A DNA stretch of 64,000 nucleotides from an uncultured Flavobacteriales bacterium (GCA_943788115.1 CALSPA010000023.1:43432-107431), one strand, 5' to 3'; positions 43,233-52,714 are shown, numbered from the stretch's first letter. Program-made: numbers and translations. Notes: generated by a model not told the origin, from the letters alone.

Positions 43233-43741
43233 GGTAATTTTTTTGAATATTCAACTACCTGAAAATCGTGTGTATTTTTTTCATCGGCAGTGTTAGAAAA
43301 CATGACTTTCGAATTCCATTGAGCATAATTTAAATCAGGGAAATAGGTGTCTCCATCAAAGTTGCTATTTATATGAGTAAGGTACATTTTATCAACTAAC
43401 CCTAAATCTAATGCGTGTTTATATATTTGTCCGCCACCAATAATAAAGCATTCATCTTCGCCTTTTGTTTTTGCATATTCAAGGCCTTCTTTTACACTAG
43501 TAACAACCTTACAATTTTCAGCTTCATAGTTTTTATTTCTAGTAACAATTATATTCTCTCTGTTTCTTAATGGTCTATACTTACTTGGAATACTTTCGAA
43601 GTTCTTTCTACCCATTATTATGTGTCTATTCATTGTGCTGTCCATAAAGAATTTCATGTCTCTAGGAAGATCCCATATAAGTTGATTGTCTTTTCCAATC
43701 ACATTATTTTTAGCAATTGCTGCTATCATAGAAACTATCAT
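43229..43741 (-). CDS. folA: Dihydrofolate reductase
   Basis: Reduces dihydrofolate to tetrahydrofolate with NADPH. The N-terminal [29 protein letters not shown] segment is the substrate and cofactor-binding region of DHFR, followed by [14 protein letters not shown]. Later motifs are NIIVTRN and [13 protein letters not shown]. At 170 residues it is normal length. The start overlaps the thyA stop by four bases, so the two are co-translated. This matches their shared role, since thymidylate synthase produces the dihydrofolate that DHFR recycles. Confidence 0.96.
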   Translation of the reverse strand: MIVSMIAAIAKNNVIGKDNQLIWDLPRDMKFFMDSTMNRHIIMGRKNFESIPSKYRPLRNRENIIVTRNKNYEAENCKVVTSVKEGLEYAKTKGEDECFIIGGGQIYKHALDLGLVDKMYLTHINSNFDGDTYFPDLNYAQWNSKVMFSNTADEKNTHDFQVVEYSKKLP

Positions 43742-44562
43742 ATGGATACTGCAGCTTTAATATGAGGGTGTGGATTGTAATCTATTAATTGAAAATCTTC
43801 AAACTTAAAATTAAAGATGTCTTTTACTTCAGGGTTGATAATCATTTTAGGTAAGCTTCTTGGAGATCTTTCCAATTGAATTTTGGCCTGCTCTAAATGA
43901 TTGTTATATAGGTGAACATCTCCAAATGTATGCACAAAATCTCCTGGTTCTAAATTGCAGACTTGAGCTATCATCATAGTAAATAATGCATAAGATGCAA
44001 TGTTAAATGGAACGCCTAAAAAGGTATCGGCACTTCTTTGATATAGCTGACAAGATAATTTGCCGTCAGCAACATAGAATTGAAAGAAAGCATGACATGG
44101 TGGTAATGCTGCTTTACCTTCAGCTACATTTTCAGCAAATGAAACATTTGGATCAGGAAGTACGCTTGGATTCCAAGCGGAAACCAACATCCTTCTGCTG
44201 TTAGGGTTGATTTTAAGTTCTTTAATAAGGTCTTTAATTTGATCGATTTCTTCACTATTCCAGTTTCTCCATTGATGACCATATACAGGCCCTAAGTTGC
44301 CATTCTCATCAGCCCAGTCATCCCAAATTCTGACTTTATTTTCTTTTAAATATTCAATATTTGTATCTCCTTTTAAAAACCAAAGTAGCTCATGTATGAT
44401 TGATTTTAAATGGAGTTTTTTAGTTGTTAGCATTGGGAATCCTTCTTGCAGATCAAACCTAATTTGATGTCCAAAACAACTAATTGTACCAGTTCCAGTT
44501 CTGTCACCTTTTTGGGTGCCATTTTCAATAATGTGATTTAAAAGGTCAAGATATTGTTTCAT
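43738..44562 (-). CDS. thyA: Thymidylate synthase
   Basis: Converts dUMP to dTMP using methylene-tetrahydrofolate. The N-terminal [24 protein letters not shown] and FPMLTTKK segments form the active-site lid. The catalytic nucleophile is Cys156 in [13 protein letters not shown], and the [20 protein letters not shown] region binds dUMP. At 274 residues it is a typical ThyA. It is followed directly by folA and preceded by the nucleoside transporter gene, so this run links nucleoside salvage and thymidylate supply. Confidence 0.97.
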   Translation of the reverse strand: MKQYLDLLNHIIENGTQKGDRTGTGTISCFGHQIRFDLQEGFPMLTTKKLHLKSIIHELLWFLKGDTNIEYLKENKVRIWDDWADENGNLGPVYGHQWRNWNSEEIDQIKDLIKELKINPNSRRMLVSAWNPSVLPDPNVSFAENVAEGKAALPPCHAFFQFYVADGKLSCQLYQRSADTFLGVPFNIASYALFTMMIAQVCNLEPGDFVHTFGDVHLYNNHLEQAKIQLERSPRSLPKMIINPEVKDIFNFKFEDFQLIDYNPHPHIKAAVSI

Positions 44563-44656
44563 TTTAGTTATTAAAATTTCGTTAAATATACTAGTTCCCT
44601 TTCTAAGAAAAAGAGATAAGTTAATAATTGACTTGATTAGTGAATAAAAGATTTAA

Positions 44657-46447
44657 TTAGAGAGTCATTCCAATTACAGTTGCAGTAAGGATACAAGCAA
44701 TTGTGCCTCCAATAAGAGATCTAACCCCTAATTTAGAAAGTAATCCTTTGCGAGATGGAACAAGAGCTCCTATACCACCTATTTGAATCCCAATTGATGC
44801 AAAATTAGCAAAACCGCATAGTAAGTAGGTAGACATGATTACTGATCTTTCAGAAATCAGTCCATCAGCTTTCATTTCACCAAGCCTTGGATAGGCGACA
44901 AATTCATTTAGGACTGTTTTAATCCCTAGTAGTTCCCCAACATAAATTGAATCTTCCCAACTTATACCCATTATCCAAACTAAGGGTCTTCCTAGGTACC
45001 CTAAAATAAATTCAAATGATAATTGATCATAAGGTGTGTTTTCAGCAATAACTCCATTAATACTAGTCCAAGAACCTATTTGATTTAAGACACCATTACA
45101 TAAAGCCATTAATGCTATAAAAACAAGTAACATTGCACCTACATTAACAGCTAATTTTAAACCGTCAGTTGTTCCATTGGCGATAGCTTCAAGTGCGTTT
45201 GTTCCAATTTTTTCTTTAGATATGGTAAGGTCTTCATTTATTTTTTCTGTTTCAGGAACTAACATTTTAGCAGCTACAATTGCTGCAGGTGCTGAAATAA
45301 TCGATGCCGTTAATAAATGCTTTGCAAAAAAAGCTTGTTGTTCTGGATCATCACCTCCAAGAAAACCAACATAAGCAGCGAGCACACCTCCAGCTATTGT
45401 AGCCATTCCTCCAGTCATTAAACACATCATTTCTGACTTTGTCATTTGTAGTAAATAGGGTTTTACAAGTAAGGGGGCTTCAGTTTGACCTAAAAAGACA
45501 TTTCCTGCAGCAGCTAAGCTTTCAGCACCTGATAAACGCATAAATTTTTTCATTATCCATGCAAAAGCATATACTACTTTTTGTATAATTCCCCAATAAT
45601 AAAATAAACTAACTAGAGCTGAGAAAAAGATAATTGTTGGTAAAATTTTAAATGCAAAACTTACTATTGGATTTCCAACTTCACCTGAAACTAGACTTTT
45701 AAATAAGAAAGTAAAACCGTAATCTGTAAATCCTATTAATTTCACAAAGGCAACACTTATTCCGTCAAATAATGCTTCAATTAATGGGAATTTAAGAACA
45801 AGCACTGCGATTATTATTTGAAGCGCAACTCCTTTGGCAACTAAGACCCAATTAATTGATTTTCTGTCAATGCTAAAAACCCAACCTAGAAATAAAAAAA
45901 AAGCAATTCCAATAAGCCCTCTAAATATTGAGGTGAATGAAAAACTCGTTTCAGGTGCAATGTCTTTTCTGTACAAGTATAAATCTCCGTTATTGTATAA
46001 TTTTAGTTCATTCTTATTTACTAAAATAATTTCCATCATCGAACTTATCTTTTCAGGGAAAATACCGTCTTTATTTATAGTTAGTACTTTTTCATCCCCA
46101 CTTTTAAATATTGCTTGATAGCTATCATCATTAAGAACAATCAACGAATCAATTTTAGAATGAATTTGGCTAGGAATGTATTCCATAAAAATCATGGAAT
46201 CTTTTAATTTCCATGACCCTTTATTGTTGTCTATTGAAAAAGTATTACCACTTTTACTAGAATTTAAAATAAAATAGTAAGAGTTTTCTTCTGGAACTTG
46301 ATCTACAGCTCCTGAAAGCCACTCCACACTTTTTAGTTTCCATTTTCCATTTAATAAATCAGTTGTTGATTTACTTTTTTCTTTTGTACATGAAATGGAT
46401 ATAAGTAATATAAGAAAGCCAAGTATGGTTTTTAAAAATAGTTTCAA
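44657..46447 (-). CDS. NupC-family concentrative nucleoside transporter with N-terminal lipoprotein/lipocalin-like domain
   Basis: The C-terminal ~420 residues (~175-596) are a CNT/NupC nucleoside:cation symporter, with LKFPLIEALFDGISVAFVKLIGF, LSGAESLAAAGNVFLGQTEAPLLVKPYL and MTGGMATIAGGVLAAYVGFLGG. The first 20 residues are a lipoprotein signal ending at Cys20 (LISISC). They are followed by ~140 polar residues (DLLNGKWKLKSVEW, NNKGSWKLKDSMIFMEYI) that resemble the lipocalin-like family found in Bacteroidota lipoproteins. The standard NupC protein is about 400 residues, so this is a clear N-terminal addition in one reading frame. The bfn gene is 9 nt upstream and thyA follows after 94 nt. 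The domain could bind a ligand on the periplasmic side, but its role is unknown. Confidence 0.85.
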   Translation of the reverse strand: MKLFLKTILGFLILLISISCTKEKSKSTTDLLNGKWKLKSVEWLSGAVDQVPEENSYYFILNSSKSGNTFSIDNNKGSWKLKDSMIFMEYIPSQIHSKIDSLIVLNDDSYQAIFKSGDEKVLTINKDGIFPEKISSMMEIILVNKNELKLYNNGDLYLYRKDIAPETSFSFTSIFRGLIGIAFFLFLGWVFSIDRKSINWVLVAKGVALQIIIAVLVLKFPLIEALFDGISVAFVKLIGFTDYGFTFLFKSLVSGEVGNPIVSFAFKILPTIIFFSALVSLFYYWGIIQKVVYAFAWIMKKFMRLSGAESLAAAGNVFLGQTEAPLLVKPYLLQMTKSEMMCLMTGGMATIAGGVLAAYVGFLGGDDPEQQAFFAKHLLTASIISAPAAIVAAKMLVPETEKINEDLTISKEKIGTNALEAIANGTTDGLKLAVNVGAMLLVFIALMALCNGVLNQIGSWTSINGVIAENTPYDQLSFEFILGYLGRPLVWIMGISWEDSIYVGELLGIKTVLNEFVAYPRLGEMKADGLISERSVIMSTYLLCGFANFASIGIQIGGIGALVPSRKGLLSKLGVRSLIGGTIACILTATVIGMTL

Positions 46448-46456
46448 AAGTTGTGT

Positions 46457-47056
46457 TTAGTTTTTTCCTCTTCTTTTAATTTCATCTCTTATTTTAGATG
46501 CAGATTCATAATCTTCATTTTCTATAGAATCTTTAAGTTTTAGATTTAATTCATCTAATGTCAACCTTTCAACTGAATCAGCATTAAAATCATCCATACT
46601 GTATTCTTCTTCAATTAATTCAGAATCTTCTTCTGACTGCTCTTCATCTTCTAGAATTATTCCAGCTTGACTTAATACAAATTCATATGTATAGATAGGG
46701 CATTCGAATCTTACTGCCAATGCAATTGCATCAGAAGTTCTAGAGTCAATTTGAATTTCTGTTCCATTTTGCTCGCAATATAATTTAGCAAAGAAAATAC
46801 CTTCAACTAAATTATATATAATAATTTCATTAATGTTGATTTGATAATTATCTGCAAAATTTTTAAATAAATCATGAGTAAGAGGTCTACTTGGTGTCAT
46901 GTTTTCAAGCTCAATGGCAATTGCTTGAGCTTCAAACCCACCTATAATGATAGGTAGCCTTCTCTTTCCATTGGCTTCTGCAAGAACAAGCGCATATGCT
47001 CCTGATTGTGTTTGGCTATAAGATAACCCTGCAATTTCTAGTTTTATTTTATCCAT
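46457..47056 (-). CDS. Bifunctional nuclease family protein (DUF151) with a C-terminal UVR domain
   Basis: The 199-residue product begins with the DUF151 bifunctional nuclease core (residues ~1-130, with LPIIIGGFEAQAIAIELE and DSRTSDAIALAVR). This is followed by an acidic linker and a UvrB/UvrC (UVR) motif (~165-199, LKDSIENEDYESASKIRDEIKR). The combination is typical of Bacteroidota members. The family has been reported to degrade DNA and RNA; a repair-linked role is suggested by the UVR motif. It is nine bases from the nupC start and 69 nt after etfA. Confidence 0.9.
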   Translation of the reverse strand: MDKIKLEIAGLSYSQTQSGAYALVLAEANGKRRLPIIIGGFEAQAIAIELENMTPSRPLTHDLFKNFADNYQININEIIIYNLVEGIFFAKLYCEQNGTEIQIDSRTSDAIALAVRFECPIYTYEFVLSQAGIILEDEEQSEEDSELIEEEYSMDDFNADSVERLTLDELNLKLKDSIENEDYESASKIRDEIKRRGKN

Positions 47057-47125
47057 ATTAAGCTGAAAAATTGAGAGGCTTACTACAATTTAAGTATTTA
47101 ACGAAAATAATAATTTTCTACTTAA

Positions 47126-48073
47126 TTAGTTCTGCGAACTTTGGAATTTCTTGAAAGCTTCATTTAACCTAGGTAAAACTTCAAAGGCATCTCCTATGAT
47201 TCCGTAATCAGCAGCTTTAAAAAATGGAGCTTCACTATCTGTATTAATAACTACAATTACCTTACTTCCATTAACCCCAGCTAAATGTTGAATTGCACCA
47301 GAAATTCCAGCTGCAATGTATAAATTAGGTCTAATTGCTATCCCTGTTTGACCTACATGTTCATGATGAGGTCTCCAGCCAATGTCAGAAACAGGTCTAG
47401 AACAAGCAGTTGTAGCGCCAATTGTGCTTGCAAGATCTTCAACAATACCCCAGTTTTCAGGTCCTTTAAGACCTCTACCTGCAGAAACAACTAATTCAGC
47501 TTCAGGAAGAGGAATTCCTTCACCTTGAGTTTTTAATTCTTTAACAATGATTCTTCCTTCCCCAAGGTCAGCATTAAATTCTTCTACTGTAGCAGAACCA
47601 TTTGTTTTCACAGGTGCGTGAGAGTTGGGTAATAAAGAAATTACTTTTTTATCTGAATGAACAGTGATTTTAGCCATTGCTTTTCCAGAAAAAACATTGG
47701 TGTTAACAACAAATCCGTTAGCTGTTTCGGGAAGAGATATTGCTCCAGAAACATGACCAGCATTTAGTTTCGCTGCAACTCTTGGCCCAATACTTTTTCC
47801 TGTTTGATCTTGTGAAATAACAACAACATCTGCTCCTGTATGATCTACAGCAGCACTAATTAAATTGGTTAGTTGTTGATCATTGGATTCATTTAAAGAT
47901 CTGTTGACTAATATTTTCTCTGCTCCATATTCACCTATAACAGTTAGTTCTTGTTCATTAATATTACCATAGGTGATAACAGTTGTTGAACCTATTTTAC
48001 TGCCATAAGAAACTGCTTCTAATGCAGCTTTTGATACTTTACTTTTTGCTTCTATAAAAACTAATACTGACAT
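47126..48073 (-). CDS. etfA: Electron transfer flavoprotein subunit alpha
   Basis: The FAD-binding subunit of the ETF heterodimer, which carries electrons from acyl-CoA dehydrogenases to the quinone pool. The N-terminal domain is the ETF fold, and the C-terminal FAD-binding segment is intact: SAGRGLKGPENWG near residue 205, then RPVSDIGWRPHHEHVGQTGIAIRP and AAGISGAIQHLAG. The length of 315 residues is typical. It follows etfB with two bases between stop and start. Confidence 0.97.
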   Translation of the reverse strand: MSVLVFIEAKSKVSKAALEAVSYGSKIGSTTVITYGNINEQELTVIGEYGAEKILVNRSLNESNDQQLTNLISAAVDHTGADVVVISQDQTGKSIGPRVAAKLNAGHVSGAISLPETANGFVVNTNVFSGKAMAKITVHSDKKVISLLPNSHAPVKTNGSATVEEFNADLGEGRIIVKELKTQGEGIPLPEAELVVSAGRGLKGPENWGIVEDLASTIGATTACSRPVSDIGWRPHHEHVGQTGIAIRPNLYIAAGISGAIQHLAGVNGSKVIVVINTDSEAPFFKAADYGIIGDAFEVLPRLNEAFKKFQSSQN

Positions 48074-48075
48074 AT

Positions 48076-48816
48076 TTATATGACTTTTGCTTCGTTATGT
48101 AATAAATCTACTAATTCGTCCATATTTTCAGGATCAATGTATTTGCATCCACTTTTTGCATCTGGCAAAGAATAACTCAAAACCGATGTAAGATTTTCAA
48201 TTTCTATTGCTGGAATCACATTTAATGGTTTTGTTCTTGCAGCCATAATACCTCTCATGTTGGGAATTCTTTGTTCTGCCATCCCTTTAGATGCGCTTAA
48301 GACAAATGGTGTTTGTGTTTCTAATACCTCAGTACCTCCTTGAACATCTCTTTCAAGAGTCGCTGTATTTCCTTCAATTTCAAGTTTTGTTGCTAAAGAA
48401 ATAAAGGGTTGATTTAAATTTTCAGCAATCATTCCACCAACTTGAGCTCCATTGTAATTAATTGTTTCTTTTCCAGTTAATATAATGTCGAATTCTTTGT
48501 CTTTTGCATATTCTGCTATTTGTTTTGCAACATAGCTTGCATCTAGTGCTTCACTATCAATTCTAACAGCATCATTAGCACCAATTGCTAAAGCTTTTCG
48601 TATTGTTGGGTCATCGGCTGATGAACCTACAGTGATGGTTGTTACTGTTCCACCATTTTTCTCAACTATTTCAAGTGCTCGAACTAAAGCGTACCATTCA
48701 TCATATGGATTGACTATATATTGAACACCAGATTCGTTGAATTTTGTGTCATTATCTGAAAAGGAAATCTTTGCAGTTGTATCGGGAGCTTTACTAATGC
48801 ATACTAGTAATTTCAT
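48076..48816 (-). CDS. etfB: Electron transfer flavoprotein subunit beta
   Basis: The AMP-binding subunit of ETF. The N terminus MKLLVCISKAPDTTAKI and the VNPYDEWYALVRALEI segment are conserved. The later DIILTGKETINYNGAQVGGMIAE and LSASKGMAEQRIPNMRGIMAARTKPL (the recognition loop region) identify the subunit. It opens a minus-strand run of six genes (etfB, etfA, bfn, nupC, thyA, folA). A candidate -7 element lies 30 nt upstream. Confidence 0.97.
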   Translation of the reverse strand: MKLLVCISKAPDTTAKISFSDNDTKFNESGVQYIVNPYDEWYALVRALEIVEKNGGTVTTITVGSSADDPTIRKALAIGANDAVRIDSEALDASYVAKQIAEYAKDKEFDIILTGKETINYNGAQVGGMIAENLNQPFISLATKLEIEGNTATLERDVQGGTEVLETQTPFVLSASKGMAEQRIPNMRGIMAARTKPLNVIPAIEIENLTSVLSYSLPDAKSGCKYIDPENMDELVDLLHNEAKVI

Positions 48817-48846
48817 TAAGTTTTTTTTTGGTTAAATAATTTTTTA

Positions 48847-48854
48847 CAAAAATA
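48847..48854 (-). promoter_or_regulatory. Candidate -7 element for etfBA
   Basis: On the minus strand this reads TATTTTTG, matching TAnnTTTG, 30 nt upstream of etfB. A TTG lies 24 nt further away, longer than the usual spacing. Confidence 0.35.
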
Positions 48855-48953
48855 AAATAATGTATTTGTAAGACTCATCAAATCTAGTTTTTTTTATTAT
48901 GCAAGCATACTATTTTTTTATATATTTTTTAGTTTTTATGTTTTATTATAGTT

Positions 48954-48961
48954 TAATTTTG
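48954..48961 (+). promoter_or_regulatory. Candidate -7 element for pdhB
   Basis: TAATTTTG matches TAnnTTTG, 22 nt upstream of the pdhB ATG, within the 167-nt divergent gap to etfB. No -33 TTG is found at the right distance. Confidence 0.4.
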
Positions 48962-48983
48962 CAATCATTAAATTAATTTAACT

Positions 48984-49964
48984 ATGAGGACTGTACAATA
49001 TAGAGAAGCATTAAGAGAGGCAATGTGTGAAGAAATGAGAAAAGATGAAAATGTTTTTCTCATGGGAGAAGAGGTAGCAGAATATAATGGTGCCTATAAA
49101 GTATCTCAAGGTATGTTGGATGAATTTGGTGCTAAAAGAGTAATTGACACTCCAATTGCTGAACTAGGTTTTGCCGGAATTGCAGTAGGTGCAGCAATGA
49201 ATGGTTTACGTCCAATAGTCGAATTCATGACTTGGAACTTTGCTTTACTTGCTTCAGACCAGATAATTAATAGTGCGGCTAAAATGCTTCAAATGAGTGG
49301 AGGTCAATATGGTTGTCCTATTGTATTTAGGGGAGGGAATGGTACAGCAGGTCAACTAGCTGCTACACATTCTCAAAGTTTTGAATCTTTTTATGCTCAT
49401 GTTCCCGGTCTTAAAGTAGTTACTCCATTTACACCATACGATGCTAAGGGTCTTTTGAAATCTGCTATTAGAGATAACGATCCAGTTTTAATTATGGAAT
49501 CTGAAAAAATGTATGGAGACAAAGGCGAAATACCTGAAAAAGAATATTTAATTCCTATTGGTAAAGCAAATGTTAGAACAAAAGGTTCAGATGTGACTAT
49601 AGTTTCTTTTGGAAAAATTCTTAAAGTTGTTCATGCTGCTGCCCAAGAGCTTCAAAAAGAAGGTATAAGTTGTGAAGTTATAGATTTAAGATCCATACGT
49701 CCAATTGATTATGATACAATTGTTGAATCAGTAAAGAAAACTAACAGATGTGTTGTTGTTGAAGAGAGTTGGCCTTTAGCATCTATTTCTAGCGAATTAG
49801 CTTATCATATTCAGCGATACGCTTTTGATCATTTAGATTCACCTGTATTAAGAGTTATGCAATCTGATACACCTTTTGCATTCTCTAAAAATCTAATTGA
49901 AGAAGCATTGCCTAGTGTTAAAAAGGTAATGGATGCTGTAAAAGCATCAATGTATGTCAGTTAA
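48984..49964 (+). CDS. pdhB: Pyruvate dehydrogenase E1 component, beta subunit
   Basis: The beta subunit of the thiamine-diphosphate-dependent E1 of the pyruvate dehydrogenase complex. The motifs GEEVAEYNGAYKVSQGMLDEFG, RVIDTPIAELGFAGIAVGAAMNGLRPIVEFMTWNFAL and the HSQSFESFYAHVPGLKVVTPFTPYDAKGLL segment are characteristic. At 326 residues it is the normal length. The alpha subunit and E2 are not adjacent, which is common in this phylum. It converges on the alanine dehydrogenase gene with two bases between them. Confidence 0.95.
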   Translation: MRTVQYREALREAMCEEMRKDENVFLMGEEVAEYNGAYKVSQGMLDEFGAKRVIDTPIAELGFAGIAVGAAMNGLRPIVEFMTWNFALLASDQIINSAAKMLQMSGGQYGCPIVFRGGNGTAGQLAATHSQSFESFYAHVPGLKVVTPFTPYDAKGLLKSAIRDNDPVLIMESEKMYGDKGEIPEKEYLIPIGKANVRTKGSDVTIVSFGKILKVVHAAAQELQKEGISCEVIDLRSIRPIDYDTIVESVKKTNRCVVVEESWPLASISSELAYHIQRYAFDHLDSPVLRVMQSDTPFAFSKNLIEEALPSVKKVMDAVKASMYVS

Positions 49965-49966
49965 TT

Positions 49967-51187
49967 TTAAAGTGCTGAAATAAGTAAGTCGAGATCTTTA
50001 TAGGGGAGGTTAAATGTTTCTCCTAGAAAAGATGAGGTTAATGTTCCTTTATAAACATATACTCCATGTCTGAATCCTTTTTCGGTTTGAATTAATTTTT
50101 CACAACCGCCTCTTTCTGCAATTTCAATTAATAAAGGTGAAAAAATATTGCTTAGTGCGTAGCTAGCAGTTCTAGATACTCTAGATGCAATATTTGGCAC
50201 ACAATAATGTATTACTCCATGTTTTTTGAAAGTTGGACTTTCGTGGGTAGTAATTTTTGAGGTTTCAAAACAACCTCCTTTATCGATACTAACATCAACA
50301 ATTACTGAACCTTCTTTCATGCTTCTTACCATGTCATCAGAAACAACACATGGAGTTCTTCCATGAGGAACTCTTAATGCTCCTATAGCTACATCACATC
50401 TTTTTAAAGCTTTGGACAATACTTTAGGCTGAATTACTGAAGTGAAAACTCGTTGACCTAAATCTCTTTGAATTCTTCTTAATTTGGCAACAGAGTTGTC
50501 AAAAACTTTAACAGAAACACCCAAAGCTAATGCTGCTTTAGCAGCATATTGACCAACAGTTCCAGCACCAATAATTACGACTTCTGGTGGAGTAATACCG
50601 GCAACCCCCCCTAACATTAATCCTTTCCCATTATTTGCGTTACTCATAAGTTCACCAGAGATGAGAATTGAAGTAGTACCTGCAATTTCTCCCATAGATC
50701 GAATGATTGGAAATACACCTTCTTCGTCTTGCACATAATCCCAAGCAATTGCAGTAATTTTTTTACTAATTAATTTTTTAAGTGCATCTCCAGGTTGAAC
50801 AGTTAGCTGAAGAGCTGAAAATAAAATTTGTTTGTGTTTCATTAAAGAAATTTCCTTAATTGAAGGAGGGGTAACTTTAAGAATTATATCTGATTCATAA
50901 ACCTCTTCAGGGCTGTATGCGATTTTAGCGCCAGCTTCACTGTAATCATTATCAGAAAAATTTGCATTAGCCCCAGCGTTGGTTTCAATAACAACTCTAT
51001 GACCGTTAGAAACTAATAAGTTGACGGCTTCAGGAACAAGTGCAACTCTTTGTTCTTGAAATTCAGTTTCTTTGGGGATCCCTATATAAAGACTTTGTTT
51101 TTTTCGCCCAACTTCCAACATTTCTTCTTGAGGAAGCATTGCCGCCTCACGAGCTAAAGATTTAAGGGCATCACCAGATGATATCAT
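49967..51187 (-). CDS. ald: Alanine dehydrogenase (AlaDH/PNT family)
   Basis: Interconverts L-alanine and pyruvate with NAD. The AlaDH/PNT N-terminal domain has IGIPKETEFQEQRVALVPEAV near residue 32. The NAD-binding Rossmann region near 200 has IIGAGTVGQYAAKAALALGVSVKVFDN. The DVSIDKGGCFETS and HYCVPNIASRVSRTASYALSN segments are also typical. The 406-residue length has about 30 extra N-terminal residues before the PNT domain, as seen in Bacteroidota members. It overlaps tsaE by four bases and is the last gene of a minus-strand run of four. Confidence 0.9.
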   Translation of the reverse strand: MISSGDALKSLAREAAMLPQEEMLEVGRKKQSLYIGIPKETEFQEQRVALVPEAVNLLVSNGHRVVIETNAGANANFSDNDYSEAGAKIAYSPEEVYESDIILKVTPPSIKEISLMKHKQILFSALQLTVQPGDALKKLISKKITAIAWDYVQDEEGVFPIIRSMGEIAGTTSILISGELMSNANNGKGLMLGGVAGITPPEVVIIGAGTVGQYAAKAALALGVSVKVFDNSVAKLRRIQRDLGQRVFTSVIQPKVLSKALKRCDVAIGALRVPHGRTPCVVSDDMVRSMKEGSVIVDVSIDKGGCFETSKITTHESPTFKKHGVIHYCVPNIASRVSRTASYALSNIFSPLLIEIAERGGCEKLIQTEKGFRHGVYVYKGTLTSSFLGETFNLPYKDLDLLISAL

Positions 51188-51600
51188 ATTGATATAATTA
51201 AGTTACGAATATTATTATGCTGCTCAATTTTAATCCTTACGAACTTATTAGGTAAAAGGTTTTGAATTTTGTTAGCCCATTCAATAAAGCAAGGGGATCC
51301 AGAGTCTATCATCTCTTCTAACCCACTCTCTAACGCTTCATTTTCATCTTTTAGTCTGTAACAGTCAAAATGATAAATTTCACCGATTAAAGGGCTTAAA
51401 TAATTGTTCACAATTGAATATGTGGGAGAAGAAGTCGAACTAACTTTTAGTAAGTTACATACAACTCCAACAAATGTTGTTTTTCCAACACCCATTTCTC
51501 CTTCTAAAATAAATATTGAATGCTTGTTAAGTAGAGATTTAATTTTTTTAGCAGGAATTAATAGTTCTTCCAACGTAGATATTTCATATTTAAAATCCAA
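51184..51600 (-). CDS. tsaE: tRNA threonylcarbamoyladenosine biosynthesis ATPase TsaE
   Basis: The P-loop ATPase partner of TsaB/TsaD in adding t6A to ANN-decoding tRNAs. The Walker A motif GEMGVGKTTF lies at residues 34-43, with SSPTYSIVNNY after it and the YHFDCYRLKDENEALESGLEEMI segment, which holds the conserved aspartate and the Walker B-like region. At 138 residues it is typical. It overlaps the start of ald by four bases and directly follows the methyltransferase gene. Confidence 0.94.
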   Translation of the reverse strand: MDFKYEISTLEELLIPAKKIKSLLNKHSIFILEGEMGVGKTTFVGVVCNLLKVSSTSSPTYSIVNNYLSPLIGEIYHFDCYRLKDENEALESGLEEMIDSGSPCFIEWANKIQNLLPNKFVRIKIEQHNNIRNLIISI

Positions 51601-52374
51601 TTATGGTTTTTTTAATATGTAAAGAATTTCATTTTCATGAAATCTGTGTTTTTTTATTTCTTCTTTGTCCATTTGTTGATGGTAGTCAAAAGCTTCAACA
51701 TTAAACCCAACCGCTTTTAATTTGTCTGGATAATCTAAGCCATATAATCGAAGATGATCTTTCTGCCAAAAATGTTTTTCTCTATCTTCTAAGGATGTTA
51801 TAGATGAATCTTCATAAGTGAGAGCATTGTTCCAATCAATTGGAACCTGAAAAACACCCCATCCGCCAGGTTTCATTATTCTGAATAACTCACTCATACA
51901 TTTATTGTCATCTTTAACATGTTCAAGAACATGATTGCAAAAGATTACATCAAATGAATTTTCTTCAAGTGGAATTTCATGTAAGTCAAAATGTAAGTCA
52001 GCAATTGGTGATTCTAAATCTCCCGTTAAGTAAGATAAGTTTTTTTGTGTTTTAAATTTTTTATGAAAACATTGTTCAGGAGCAATATGTAATAGTTTTA
52101 AATTTTTTTGAATAAAAAAAGTAGAATTATTTTCTAAATAATACCACATTAAACGGTGTCTTTCCAAAGTTAAGTCATAGGGGCATAAAACATTTTCTCT
52201 GTGAGCAACTTTAGATCCATAAGAAAGGAATTTTCTAAATGATTTTTTACATACATTACACTTAACAGAATTGCCCTTGAATAAGATAGGTGCAAAAAAT
52301 TTAAAAACATAGCTCAGCCTAATTAATAAGGGTCTTGGGAGTGTGTTTAGTAAGTAGTTATATAATTTTTTCAT
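51601..52374 (-). CDS. Class I SAM-dependent methyltransferase with Cys-rich N-terminal region
   Basis: A 257-residue protein. The SAM-binding core in the middle contains LHIAPEQCFHKKF, then the acidic TGDLESPIADLHFDLHEIPLEENSFDVIFCNHVLEHVKDD segment, which is the typical motif II/post-I region of the methyltransferase 11/23 type. The N-terminal ~75 residues hold four cysteines in CNVC and VLCPYD contexts, suggesting a metal-binding module of the kind seen in glycan-pathway methyltransferases. The RHRLMWYYL segment follows it. The substrate is unknown. It overlaps the rbfA stop by one base and continues into tsaE. Confidence 0.83.
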   Translation of the reverse strand: MKKLYNYLLNTLPRPLLIRLSYVFKFFAPILFKGNSVKCNVCKKSFRKFLSYGSKVAHRENVLCPYDLTLERHRLMWYYLENNSTFFIQKNLKLLHIAPEQCFHKKFKTQKNLSYLTGDLESPIADLHFDLHEIPLEENSFDVIFCNHVLEHVKDDNKCMSELFRIMKPGGWGVFQVPIDWNNALTYEDSSITSLEDREKHFWQKDHLRLYGLDYPDKLKAVGFNVEAFDYHQQMDKEEIKKHRFHENEILYILKKP

Positions 52375-52709
52375 TATTCTTTTAGTAGGTCATCAATCTT
52401 TTTTGAATAATCAAAAGAATCGTCAAGGTAGAAATGAAAATCTGGTGTTTTTCTTAACTGATGTCTAACGATTTTACCAATTTCGAACCTAATTGTTGCT
52501 GAAGAATTCATTATTTGTTCAAATACTTCTTCTATGTTTTTAGCTCCAAAAATACTTAAGTAAACCTTAGCAATTGACAAGTCTGGACTTAATCTTATTA
52601 CTGTTACACTAACCATTGCTCCCATACACAAGGTCCTAGCTTCTTTTTGAAAATACTGTCCAAGCTCTTTTTGAATTAAACTGGCTATTTTTTCTTGTCT
52701 AATATTCAT
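52374..52709 (-). CDS. rbfA: 30S ribosome-binding factor A
   Basis: A late 16S rRNA maturation and cold-adaptation factor. The N-terminal MNIRQEKIASLIQKELGQYFQKE and the central VTVIRLSPDLSIAKVYLSIFG strand form the KH-like fold of RbfA. The C-terminal RFEIGKIVRHQLRKTPDFHFYLDDSFDY segment is typical. The ATG at 52709 is chosen over a longer upstream reading because the family begins here and because a TAAATTTG -7 element lies only five bases upstream. The transcript would be almost leaderless. Confidence 0.93.
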   Translation of the reverse strand: MNIRQEKIASLIQKELGQYFQKEARTLCMGAMVSVTVIRLSPDLSIAKVYLSIFGAKNIEEVFEQIMNSSATIRFEIGKIVRHQLRKTPDFHFYLDDSFDYSKKIDDLLKE

Positions 52710-52714
52710 GATCA

